Assembly (NCBI GenBank): GCA_008080565.1
Contig: VIKE01000061.1
Location: forward strand, 1-39,929
Reading direction: 5' to 3'
DNA: 39,929 nt
Source: Rhodocyclaceae bacterium
GTDB taxonomy: Bacteria > Pseudomonadota > Gammaproteobacteria > Burkholderiales > Rhodocyclaceae
The translations under genes were made by a program, and so were the position numbers. Positions 32,573-39,929 of this stretch are shown in pieces. A model generated the notes under the pieces. The model had not been told where the DNA came from. It searched no databases and saw only the letters and a list, made by a program, of their open reading frames with translations. The first letter of the stretch is position 1. Each line of letters begins with the position of its first letter.

Positions 32573-32661
32573 AATGCTTCCTCTGCCAGGGGTTTGTCCG
32601 GAATCCTGTACTCCAGTTTGGCATCATGCAGACCGGCAGTTAACAGGCGGATGACCCGCGA

Positions 32662-32677
32662 ATTACATTTTCGTAAT
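32662..32677. promoter_or_regulatory. CopR-type box between copRS and cytochrome c
   Basis: ATTACATTTTCGTAAT is a near-palindrome located 90 bp from the cytochrome c start and 68 bp before copR. Its position fits autoregulation plus divergent activation. Confidence 0.55.
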
Positions 32678-32744
32678 CTTCAAAAATCGCCCCTTGGGCG
32701 GGGCAAAATGATGCAAATTCGAACCCATGGCAAAGGAGTGGCAC

Positions 32745-33422
32745 ATGAAGATCCTGGTCGTCGAAGACGAACCCAAGACGGGGGACTATCTGAGGCAGGG
32801 CCTGTCGGAGGCCGGTTATATCGCCGATCTGGTGCGCGACGGCATCGACGGCCTCCACGCCGGTTTGAGCGAAGCCTACGACTTGGCGATCCTCGACGTG
32901 ATGCTGCCCGGCATGAACGGCTGGCAGATTTTGCAAGGCATCCGCCGATCCGGGAAGGAAATCCCCATCCTCTTCCTGACCGCCTGCGACCAGATCGATG
33001 ATCGAGTCAAGGGCCTGGAGCTGGGAGCCGACGACTACCTAGTCAAACCCTTCGCCTTCGCCGAGTTGCTGGCCCGGGTGCGGACCCTGCTGCGGCGGGG
33101 CGGCAAGGGCGGCAAAGACTCGGATCACCTGCGGGCCGCCGACCTGGAAATCGACCTGATGGCGCGGCGCGCCAGCCGATCGGGGCAGCGAATCAACCTG
33201 ACGGCCAAGGAATTCGCCTTGCTCGAACTCCTCCTGCGCCGCCAGGGCGAGGTGCTACCCCGCTCCCTGATCACCTCCCAGATCTGGGACATGAATTTCG
33301 ACAGCGACACCAATGTCATCGAAGTGGCCGTTCGGCGGCTGCGGGTCAAGGTGGACGAGGGTTTCGAGCCGAAACTCATCCACACCGTGCGCGGCATGGG
33401 CTACATCCTGGAAGTCAAGTGA
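32745..33422 (+). CDS. copR: copper-responsive OmpR-family response regulator CopR/CusR
   Basis: 225 aa from ATG 32745 with AAAGGAG upstream. Receiver domain with [20 protein letters not shown], phospho-acceptor Asp51 in [13 protein letters not shown] and the conserved Lys in [17 protein letters not shown]. The DNA-binding winged helix follows: [20 protein letters not shown], then [41 protein letters not shown]. These match the CopR/CusR/PcoR group. It is the presumed activator of the boxes reported here. It overlaps copS (TGATG). Confidence 0.93.
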   Translation: MKILVVEDEPKTGDYLRQGLSEAGYIADLVRDGIDGLHAGLSEAYDLAILDVMLPGMNGWQILQGIRRSGKEIPILFLTACDQIDDRVKGLELGADDYLVKPFAFAELLARVRTLLRRGGKGGKDSDHLRAADLEIDLMARRASRSGQRINLTAKEFALLELLLRRQGEVLPRSLITSQIWDMNFDSDTNVIEVAVRRLRVKVDEGFEPKLIHTVRGMGYILEVK

Positions 33423-34822
33423 TGTGGCGGCCCGCGCGGCGATCGATCACCGCCCAACTCACTCTCCTGTTCGCGGCGGCTTCGACGGTCGTGCTGCTGT
33501 TGCTGGGATGGTTGATCGGCACCTCGGTCGAGCGCCATTTCGAAGAGCAGGACATGGAATTGCTCACGGGCAAGTTGGAACTCACTGCCCACGCCCTAGA
33601 AAAAATCCATGCGCGGAGCGAATTGGACGCCCTGCCGCGGCAACTGGGCGATGCCTTGATCGGGCACCACGGCCTGGAGGTGGTTGTCATGGCGCCGGAC
33701 GGCCAAACCCTGTTCGCCACCCCGGGGGCCGATTTTCCGCGCACGCTGCTGGCCAGCCTTCGGCAAAACGGCCCGGCGCGGCCCCAGGACTGGCAGACTA
33801 AGGACAGCCTGCCGCTGCGGGGCATTTCCGCCGCCGTCCGCACCGGCATTCCCGATATGGCGCCGGCGATCGTGGCGGTAGCCACCAACATCGCGCACCA
33901 CGAACATTTCATGGGCTCCTTCCGGACCACGCTATGGTCGGTGGTGGCCTTGGCCGCCGCCCTGACCGGCTTCCTGGGCTGGGCAGCGGTGCGCCGCGGC
34001 CTCGCCCCCCTGCGGGCGCTCAGGCAGGAAGCCGAGGGCATCACCGCCCGGCGCCTCGACCGGCGCCTGCGGGTAGACTCGATCCCGGTCGAACTCGCCG
34101 AACTGGCCGAAACTCTGAACAACATGCTGATCCGGCTGGAAGACTCTTTCCGGCGGCTGTCGGACTTTTCCTCGGATCTCGCCCATGAATTGCGAACCCC
34201 GGTCAGCAACCTGCTCACCCAGACCCAGGTCACCCTGACCCGGGCGAGAACCGCCGACGAATACCGGGATATCCTGGCTTCCAATGCCGAGGAATTCGAG
34301 CGCCTTTCCCGCATGATCGGGGACATGCTTTTCCTGGCCAAGGCGGACAACGACCTGATCGTCCCCCACCGCGAAGCGATTCGCCTGGCCGACGAAGTCA
34401 GGGGATTGTTCGAGTTCTACGAGGCCCTGGCCGAGGAAAAGGGCATCGCCCTGAGCGCCTCCGGCAGCGCCATCGTCTCCGGTGACCGGCTGATGCTGCG
34501 CCGAGCCATCAACAACCTCATTTCCAACGCGGTTCGCCATGCACCAGCCGGCGGCGGCATCGCGGTCCGTATCGACGGCGCCGGCAGCGGTACCGTGACG
34601 CTGTCGGTGGAGAACAGGGGCGAAACCATCCCAGCCGAGCACCTGCCGCGGTTGTTCGACCGCTTCTACCGCGTCGACGCTTCCCGGCACCGCTTCAGCG
34701 ACGGCGCCGGGCTGGGCCTGGCGATCACCCGCTCCATCCTGCGGGCGCACGGCGGCGATGTCGTGGCGGATTCGCAGGCGGGGAAAACGCGTTTCGATCT
34801 GATTATTCCGGAGCAAGCATGA
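33422..34822 (+). CDS. copS: heavy-metal sensor histidine kinase CopS/CusS
   Basis: About 466 aa from ATG 33422, overlapping the copR stop by one base. Two membrane segments (LTLLFAAASTVVLLLLGWLI and TTLWSVVALAAALTGFLGWA) flank a periplasmic sensor loop of about 130 residues containing EIAHHEHF-like His residues (NIAHHEHFMGSF). Then a HAMP region, H-box FSSDLAHELRTPVSNLLTQT, N-box INNLISNAVRHAPAGG, and GLGLAITRSILRAHGG. Family: heavy-metal sensor kinases (CusS-like). Its stop overlaps the next ATG by ATGA. Confidence 0.93.
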   Translation: MWRPARRSITAQLTLLFAAASTVVLLLLGWLIGTSVERHFEEQDMELLTGKLELTAHALEKIHARSELDALPRQLGDALIGHHGLEVVVMAPDGQTLFATPGADFPRTLLASLRQNGPARPQDWQTKDSLPLRGISAAVRTGIPDMAPAIVAVATNIAHHEHFMGSFRTTLWSVVALAAALTGFLGWAAVRRGLAPLRALRQEAEGITARRLDRRLRVDSIPVELAELAETLNNMLIRLEDSFRRLSDFSSDLAHELRTPVSNLLTQTQVTLTRARTADEYRDILASNAEEFERLSRMIGDMLFLAKADNDLIVPHREAIRLADEVRGLFEFYEALAEEKGIALSASGSAIVSGDRLMLRRAINNLISNAVRHAPAGGGIAVRIDGAGSGTVTLSVENRGETIPAEHLPRLFDRFYRVDASRHRFSDGAGLGLAITRSILRAHGGDVVADSQAGKTRFDLIIPEQA

Positions 34823-35920
34823 TCCGCAAGCCCCCCGATCCGCGCCCTGGGCGCTCGCCGTCGCCTTCCTTGCCGGCTGCGGCACGTCCGCCCACACGCC
34901 GGTCAAACCGGACGAGGCATTGGTCCGGCAGTTCTCCGGCCGGGGCTACCTCACCGACGAGCAGTACGGCATTGCCACGACCTAACACCTACGCCACCTG
35001 GCAGGACGGCGAATCGGCGGACGAGGTCGCCCTGACCGTTCCCGCCAGGCCGGGCCGCTACCCCTTGGTGATCTATCTGCTGGCGCTGGGTGAGGGACGC
35101 ACGGCGGGCGAGGCGTGGCGCTCTGCCTGGGCGTGGGCCGGCTATATGGTGCTTGCCCTGCAACAATTGGCGAGGCGCCAGGCGGCCAACGAGGCGCCGC
35201 TGGAGCGGGCCGATCTCTCCCGCGTCGCCCTCGCCGGTTTCGACCTGGGCGCCTTCACGGCCATGGCCGTTGCGGGAGAAGGACTGCGCAACGTCGCCGC
35301 TCTCCCCCGCCGGTATCGATCCGGGCGCGGATTCCGCTCAGCCCCTATGCCAGCTTTTCCGGGCCCTCTTTCGTCAGCCGCTATCGCGCCATTCGGCTGC
35401 CGGTCATTTCCCTGACCGGCGAAGGCGGCGCCGACCCGCTCGGCCTGGTGCCCAGCCCGGACCTGCACCGGGCGCCCTTAGACTACATGCCGGCGGGCGA
35501 CAAATACCTGGCGCTTCTTGCCGGGATGCCGCATCGGGCGTTCGCCGGCGGCATCCTGGAAGCGGGCGGGGCGCTGGAGGTCCGGCCAGCCGATCCCGGC
35601 AACGACTGGCGTGGGGCAGGCTCGTCGGGCGGGCGCGGCGGAAGGGGCGCCCACGGGCATTTCAACGCTGCCAACGCCACTCCCACGGCGAATCGGCGGA
35701 GGCGAACGCCGGCAGCGCCGATGCCGGCCATGCCATGCCGGACCGGGAGGTACGGCAAGGCTTGTCGCTGACGGAACTCGCCATGGGCGTGGCCACTGTC
35801 CAAGAAATCACCCCTGCATTCCTGGACGCGACCGTGAAACGGGACGGGATCGCCCGCGAATGGCTGGACAAGGAGGCCAGCAGACGGCTCACGGGCAAAG
35901 GCGAACTGAAACGCAAGTGA
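34819..35920 (+). pseudogene. decayed paralogue of the alpha/beta-hydrolase lipoprotein
   Basis: Homology to the 4671-5813 gene runs through several frames: FLAGCGTSAHTPVKPDEALV with its lipobox, RGYLTDEQYGIATT then a stop, RYPLVIYLLALGEGRTAGEA, VALAGFDLGAFTAM (again Asp at the elbow), LSPYASFSGPSFVSRYRAIR, DYMPAGDKYLALLAG, and finally TPAFLDATVKRDGIAREWLD. At least three frameshifts and an internal deletion (about 45 codons after LALQQLA) are needed to join them. Its first ATG overlaps the copS stop, so this gene was once the third cistron of copRS. Confidence 0.85.
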
Positions 35921-36060
35921 GCCACCAGCCCGAAAAATGGGGGGCACATAAAGCGGCACAACGATGGAGAGACGGTGCGGTCGCCGACCGGGCGGGATTC
36001 ATAGGCGACGCCTGCAGGCGCTGCGGCCGTCCAAAAGCGATGGCTCCGGCGAACGCCGGC

Positions 36061-36086
36061 AAAAACAAAGCGCCCGGAGGCGCCTT
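36061..36086 (-). terminator. rho-independent terminator of the porin gene
   Basis: On the minus strand AAGGCGCC pairs with GGCGCTTT (one G-U pair) around a TCCG loop and is followed by GTTTTTG. It lies about 60 bp past the porin stop. Confidence 0.65.
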
Positions 36087-36146
36087 GAATAGAAAAATTT
36101 GCATGCAAGGGGTTGGCCGCTCAGGAAGGCGGCCGCAAAGAAACAA

Positions 36147-37337
36147 TCAGAAGAAGATGATACCGCCCAGGGAGATGGTCCGGTTCTTGTCGGTATTGCC
36201 GGTATCCGCCGTGTTGGTGATCTTCTCCTGGTTGTACTCACCGACCAGGGTGACGTACTTGTTGAGCGAGTGATAGATGCCGAGGGTGTAGGCGCGGTTC
36301 TTGATCTGGTCGGAAACGCCGGCACCGGTGGTGACGAACCCGTCCTTGTCCTTGTTCTCACCGTAGTTCAGACCGACCTTGGTATCGCCGAACTTGTAGG
36401 TGGCCTGGGCGAAGTAGCCGCGGGAGTCGGTCTTGTTGCCGGCGCCGTCGCTGCCGCCGAGGAACTGGGCGCCGATGGTGGACAGGCCAAGACCCTTGCC
36501 GGTGAAGCCGTAGAGCATGGCTTCGAAGTTGCCGAAGCCAGCCTTGGCGCCGAGCTCGTAGCCGTTGGCGGTGAACTTCTGGTTGCCGACGCAAGCGGCT
36601 TGGGTCGAGCAGTCGGTGCTCTGGCTGACGCCGCCGACCCACAGCTTGCCGTTGGCGGCGCCGGATTTCCAGTCATAGCTGGCCTTGGCTTGGAAGCCCG
36701 GAGTCTTGGTCTCGTCGCCAGCGAACTTGCTGGGCTGGAAAATGCCGGCCGATGCCTGCAAGCCGTTGACGTTCGGCGTGGTGTAGGTGATCTGGGGCTG
36801 GAAGCCGGTGTACATATAACCGTGGCCGATCATGCCGAAGGTCGTGTTGTAGGGGATGGCGGCGTTGCTGGTGCCGCCGACGCCGATCAGGGTCATGTCG
36901 GAGAGGATGACGTCCTGGCCGAAGAGGCCGATGTCGCGGCCGAACTTCAGGGTGCCCCAGTTATTGTTGCCGAACTGGAAGTACAGGTTGCGGGTGTCGA
37001 TCTGGCTGTACGGATTGGTGGCGCCGGCACCGCCCGCGTTGTTGCCGATCGGCAGGCCGATGACGGTGGAGTTGTTGTTGAGGCCGGGCGCGAAGCTGAC
37101 GTGCGCCTTGATATCGTTGTCGCCGGCCCGCATGGTGGCGACGAAGTTGATCCAGCCCGGCAGCAGGCCGTTGGTGAGGGCGCTGTTGTTGGTCGTGGTG
37201 GTGACGCCGGCGGCGGTCGTGGTCTTGGCTTCACGGTTCACGTAGTAGCCGTTGATCGTGCCGTTGATGTCGATAGTCACGTCCCCTTGGGTATAGCTCA
37301 CCGCGTGGGCTGAACCGGCGGCGGAAAGGATGGCCAT
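36147..37337 (-). pseudogene. Gram-negative porin lacking its normal 5' end
   Basis: About 396 residues from the first available ATG (MAILSAAGSAHA). The mature region is complete: VSYTQGDVTIDINGTINGYY, WINFVATMRAGDNDIKAHVS, NLYFQFGNNNWGTLKFGRDI, GLFGQDVILSDM, and terminal GGIIFF, typical of betaproteobacterial porins. Only the tail of a signal peptide remains; the positively charged start is lost and replaced by a truncated transposase gene in another frame. It may be silent, or weakly made if translation restarts at the ATG at 37337. I see no ribosome site for that ATG. Confidence 0.7.
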
Positions 37338-37624
37338 TGTTCGCGCTTGCGCAAATGCGCCAATGCCCTGCCCGTCAGGGCGTTGAAGGTTCGGCCGCAG
37401 TCCCGACAACGGTAGTGTCTGAGCCCGTGGCTTTGACCCCATGACACCAGCCGATCGCCTGCGGCGCCGCAATGCGGGCAACCGGCTGGCGCCGGGATCA
37501 GCTCGGCAGAGGGCTCCGCGCTGACCGCTCCTGGAACCGTCAAGTCCTCCACCAATCGCTTTCGCTGCTCCGACGCAAGCTGCTTGGTTTGATTGAGCAA
37601 CTCGATAAAAGCTGCGTGCCGCAT
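37298..37624 (-). pseudogene. truncated IS1595-type transposase
   Basis: A 108-codon frame with a strong AAGGAGG before ATG 37624. The first ~98 residues match the N-terminus of IS1595-like transposases: a helical start (FIELLNQTKQLASEQRKRLV), a zinc ribbon (CPHCGAAGDRLVSWGQ and YRCRDCGRTF; Cys 49, 52, 73, 76), and NALTGRALAHLRKREQW. The remaining ~200 residues, including the catalytic domain, are missing: the frame runs into the porin gene and stops. Deletion between the transposon and porin explains both broken ends. Confidence 0.72.
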
Positions 37625-37715
37625 GATTCACCTCCTTCGGCAAAACCATGCTTTCAATATAGATCGTCTCTACAACTACTGTAATTCAGACAGAGCCAAA
37701 AACTAACCACTAAGG

Positions 37716-37820
37716 TCGCCAGAACGAAGCCCCGACGATGGCTATTAAAACCTGAATACCGCTACCCAGCAGGCACAAACACTTTCGCCAGCATCAAACC
37801 CCAACGATAGCAAGCGAAAC
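37716..37820 (-). CRISPR. possible degenerate two-repeat CRISPR-like unit
   Basis: Two 36-nt units (37716-37751 and 37785-37820) are separated by exactly 33 nt. On the minus strand both begin GTTT, share ATCGT, GGGG, TT and end CTGGCGA; 26 of 36 positions match. Most differences are transitions, and a short stem is kept: GCCA with TGGC in one copy, GCTA with TGGC (G-U) in the other. The 36/33 geometry fits a repeat-spacer-repeat. It lies directly downstream of a Cas12m-like gene on the same strand. The divergence is too high for an active array, and I found no third repeat. Confidence 0.4.
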
Positions 37821-37886
37821 CAACTCTTTCGGCCCAAGGAACCGCCCTAGAATCGCGTTTGCCAGCCAGCACCTTGTGCAGCCCTG

Positions 37887-37916
37887 ATTATACATGACAG
37901 GCAATCCGATCGTCAC
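37887..37916 (-). promoter_or_regulatory. sigma70-type promoter upstream of the repeat unit
   Basis: On the minus strand a perfect TATAAT at 37892-37887 is preceded, 18 bp away, by GTGACG at 37916-37911 (TTGACA-like). Transcription would begin near 37880 and run through both repeats. The -35 lies just past the Cas12m-like stop codon. Confidence 0.5.
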
Positions 37917-37921
37917 GCTTT

Positions 37922-39727
37922 TCAATCCGGATGCGAGGCGTGCGCTTGGCGGCGGCCCGCCGCCTGCCTCTCCTTGCGCTCGATCAGCGCCTTGTGCTTC
38001 TCGAGCATGGCCAGTTCTTGTTCGCTCCAGAATTTGGCGATCCAGCCGTCAAGATCGGGGGCAACCGCCTGCCACGCGAGGGCGGCGCCATTCATCTTGC
38101 GATCTAGGTCGGCACCGCAAGCATTGCAGTGAAGGACTTGGCCGTTCTTGCCGGCGGCCCTCACCGATCCGCCGCACAGCGAACATCTCCTTGCCGTCTT
38201 GCCGATCAGTTCCAGAAGGGCAGTTCCTGCCTTGACACAGGCCCAGCGGATGGCCGATTCGAACTCGTAGATGGCCGCGACGACGCGCCCGCTTCGGGCT
38301 TTGCGGGCCATGTCGGTCGGCTCGCCGGTGCGGCCGTCGACCTTCTCGGCAGTTTCGGACAGATCGAGGGGTTGGATGACCACGGCGTCATAACTACAGG
38401 CGAGCCTAAGCGCTTCATTGCGGTAGAAGTCGCGCCGGGCATTGCGGGCGCGCTTGCCGAGATGGGCGGCGGCTTGCCAGCGGAGACGATCCTCGTTGCG
38501 CCAGGCGGCGAGCCCGGCGAGTTCGACACCCTCGTTTTGACATAGCCAGAACAGGCGATGCAGGCGGCTCTGGGCGACATGCTGCACCGGCAGGCGCCGC
38601 ACGAGCTTTATATCTTCGAGTAGCGGGACGGGAATGGCCGCCAAGTCGAGGGCCCTGATCCGCGACACCAGTTCGTCGCGGGCCAGGTCGCGCTCGCCCT
38701 GGATCGAGGCGGCGCGTTCCAGGCCGGCTTCAACCGCGACGGGCAACTGAAGGATGCGGGCCAGTTCCGGTTCGGGCCGATCCGCGATTCCCGCGACACG
38801 CCGCCCCGCCAGGTCGGCGGACCAGCCGAAATGCAACGCGACCAGAGGCTGGCGCTGCCCGCACGGTATCCTGATCGGCGCTGGCAACCGGACCACCAGT
38901 TGCACGAACCAGCGACAATCCTTGCCGATGCGCCGGCGCACCAGCCTGGCTGCGCTGACATGCGCACCGGTCGGCAGCAGCCGGTGGTACTGCCAGGTTC
39001 CGGTCGCGTAGCTGGCCGCCCCGGCCGTTCCGAGGCGGAACTTGAACTCGCCGTAGCAGCGGGGGCCGCAGCCGTTGGAGGGCAGGAGCGACAGCTCGCC
39101 ATGCCTGCCGGTCAGAAAGGCGTCGACGCCGACACCGCCGGCGGCTGTGAATTGCAGGGTCAGCGTATCCCGGACCTTGTCGGCGCCGCAGGAGAAGCGC
39201 GGCGCCCGCCCGTGGGCCAGCGACTTCTTGAAGGCGATTAGCGCAGCGTCCAGCACGGCGTTCGCGGATGCCCAGCCGAGTCCGCCGGCGACGGCCCGGC
39301 AGCGGATCTGGTAGGTTTCGCAAGTGGAATTCTTGCCGATCCGTGACAGGAAATCGCGCTGGATGGCGGCACGATGAGTCCTGCGGGTTTCTTTGAGCGC
39401 GTCGCCCAACTCGCGCCACAGGGGGCGACGTGCATCCGCGATCCGTTTCATGGCCGCGCGGTCGTCCCGGGCTCTAGCTGCGTCAAAAGCCACCGACAGG
39501 GCCTGGAGCCTTTCCTGGATGTCGTTGGCCGCCGACCCGGCCCGGGAAAGCACAAAAGCCTGCAGGCCATCGACAATGTCGCGTATCGCGGCGACCAGAT
39601 CGTTGTATAGCCGCCGCGCCATCGCAATCTGGTCACCGGCCAGTTTCTGTGACTCCTTGTCCAGGCGGACCCCATACTCATAGACCAAAACTGCGCCGTC
39701 GGGGACCTTACCGATATCGATCTGCAT
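37922..39727 (-). CDS. Cas12m (type V-M)-like protein with inactive RuvC
   Basis: 601 aa from ATG 39727 (MQIDIGKV); the open frame extends to a TTG at 39793, but a terminator hairpin lies in between. Recognised from memory of the Cas12m/V-U1 family: N-terminal VYEYGVRL followed by a long helical segment, GWASANAVLDAALIAFKK, YHRLLPTGAHVSAARLVRRR, and the RuvC-I block PLVALHFGW (~296-302), where the catalytic Asp is His as in Cas12m. The RuvC-II position reads AVVIQPLDL, so Gln stands for the acid. A zinc ribbon (CSLC...CNAC, Cys 515, 518, 534, 537) is followed by ADLDRKMNGAAL with RuvC-III Asp. Predicted to bind DNA without cutting. A TldR-like TnpB derivative is the alternative. Confidence 0.75.
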   Translation of the reverse strand: MQIDIGKVPDGAVLVYEYGVRLDKESQKLAGDQIAMARRLYNDLVAAIRDIVDGLQAFVLSRAGSAANDIQERLQALSVAFDAARARDDRAAMKRIADARRPLWRELGDALKETRRTHRAAIQRDFLSRIGKNSTCETYQIRCRAVAGGLGWASANAVLDAALIAFKKSLAHGRAPRFSCGADKVRDTLTLQFTAAGGVGVDAFLTGRHGELSLLPSNGCGPRCYGEFKFRLGTAGAASYATGTWQYHRLLPTGAHVSAARLVRRRIGKDCRWFVQLVVRLPAPIRIPCGQRQPLVALHFGWSADLAGRRVAGIADRPEPELARILQLPVAVEAGLERAASIQGERDLARDELVSRIRALDLAAIPVPLLEDIKLVRRLPVQHVAQSRLHRLFWLCQNEGVELAGLAAWRNEDRLRWQAAAHLGKRARNARRDFYRNEALRLACSYDAVVIQPLDLSETAEKVDGRTGEPTDMARKARSGRVVAAIYEFESAIRWACVKAGTALLELIGKTARRCSLCGGSVRAAGKNGQVLHCNACGADLDRKMNGAALAWQAVAPDLDGWIAKFWSEQELAMLEKHKALIERKERQAAGRRQAHASHPD

Positions 39728-39759
39728 GCAAGTGTCGAGCAATGGATGCGGCTGAAAAT

Positions 39760-39789
39760 GCGCGGCCCCCAACCGGTGGGGGACCGCGC
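39760..39789 (-). terminator. strong terminator between the Met/His-rich gene and the Cas12m-like gene
   Basis: GCGCGG-CCCCC pairs with GGGGG-A-CCGCGC around AACCGGT, an 11-bp stem with one bulge. On the minus strand it is followed by ATTTTC. It lies 20 bp after the stop of the Met/His-rich gene. Confidence 0.7.
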
Positions 39790-39809
39790 CCAAGAGGCTT
39801 CCTCCCGGC

Positions 39810-39929
39810 TTACTTGGCCGGTTTGTGGTCCATGCTCATGTGCTTGTTTTCCTCACTGACGCTCTCGGCGGCCTTGCCCGCGGCGGGCTTCTTGGCCTTC
39901 TCGGCGGCGCTCGGCTTGTGGTCCATGCT
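39810..39929 (-). CDS. C-terminal part of a Met/His/Lys-rich protein (partial)
   Basis: The final 39 codons of a gene that begins beyond the window's right edge. The peptide is low complexity with two copies of SMDHKP, the first at the window edge and the second at the C-terminus (MSMDHKPAK), separated by a Lys/Ala-rich linker (KAKKPAAGKAAE). Met-Asp-His repeats suggest periplasmic copper binding similar to the gene at 8422-8682. A strong terminator follows. Confidence 0.65.
   Translation of the reverse strand, partial: SMDHKPSAAEKAKKPAAGKAAESVSEENKHMSMDHKPAK

Noticed and set aside
33932..34906. Minus-strand ORF opposite copS
   Set aside because: No motif and antisense-type composition; copS is complete on the plus strand.
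36099..37313. Plus-strand Gly/Val-rich ORF opposite the porin
   Set aside because: Mirror of the porin's Gly/Thr/Asn codons; no signal or motif.
37338..37649. N-terminal 100 residues of a 500-aa porin-frame ORF
   Set aside because: This part is the shifted frame of the transposase stub and not porin; it only appears fused because no stop intervenes.
37641..37690. Third repeat on the far side of the unit
   Set aside because: No GTTT or CTGGCGA match at the expected 69-nt period; sequence belongs to the transposon flank.
37854..37895. Third CRISPR-like repeat on the leader side
   Set aside because: Only GCCAG and a few other bases match at a shifted spacing; the TATAAT promoter lies inside it.
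37641..37921. tRNA or rRNA gene in the region between the transposon and the Cas12m-like gene
   Set aside because: No cloverleaf, anticodon arm or CCA-like end could be found here or elsewhere in the window.

Overview
The window looks like a copper/silver-resistance island from a Gram-negative betaproteobacterium. High GC, Shine-Dalgarno starts, rquA-type quinone metabolism, a TorF-family porin, many c-type cytochromes and a CusCBA efflux pump all fit the Rhodocyclales (inference from gene content; no 16S or marker gene is present). Nearly all genes lie on the minus strand. The clear plus-strand exceptions are a CopL-like gene, copK, an IS630 transposase and copRS.

Layout. 50-3429: a c-type cytochrome with a barrel-like body, a TorF-family porin, and two tandem paralogous lipoproteins. 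3708-7430: rquA (rhodoquinone synthesis), a small operon (hypothetical protein, 51-aa zinc ribbon, alpha/beta-hydrolase-like lipoprotein), and a 41-aa membrane protein with a stray flgF. 7799-10300: a YHS metal-binding protein, a His/Lys-rich periplasmic protein, a UbiE-like methyltransferase, a 54-aa internally deleted FlgE, and a fusion of cusA and ubiE-like remnants. 10536-12175: CopL-like protein, copK, bacteriohemerythrin. 12427-20473: copA remnant, tonB, an IS630 element, ZnuD/OprC-type receptor, CopA ATPase, cytochrome c and a 40-aa lipoprotein. 20497-24200: cusA remnant, deleted porin pseudogene, Fur-type TonB siderophore receptor. 24206-32572: DUF2933 protein, 39-aa lipoprotein, cusA, cusB (with a fused CusF domain), cusC, cusF, DUF411 protein, His-tailed cytochrome c. 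32745-35920: copR, copS and a decayed copy of the hydrolase lipoprotein. 36147-39929: a porin whose 5' end is replaced by an IS1595-type fragment, a two-repeat CRISPR-like unit, a Cas12m-like gene, and the end of a Met/His/Lys-rich protein.

How it works together. CopRS senses periplasmic copper. A 16-bp element of the form ATTACA-N5-GTCA(G/T) recurs about ten times, typically 45-130 bp upstream of minus-strand starts, and is probably the CopR operator. It links efflux (CusCFBA), chaperones (CusF, DUF411), cytochromes, lipoproteins, rquA and small proteins in one regulon. CopA exports cytosolic Cu(I), CusCBA clears the periplasm, and CopK and the small His/Met-rich proteins buffer copper.

The island has grown by duplicating copper modules and then losing parts: intact and broken copies of cusA, copA, the hydrolase, the methyltransferase and a promoter segment all coexist. 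The least expected item is a 601-aa Cas12m/type V-M-like protein whose RuvC acidic residues are replaced. It sits beside a promoter and two 36-nt degenerate repeats separated by 33 nt.
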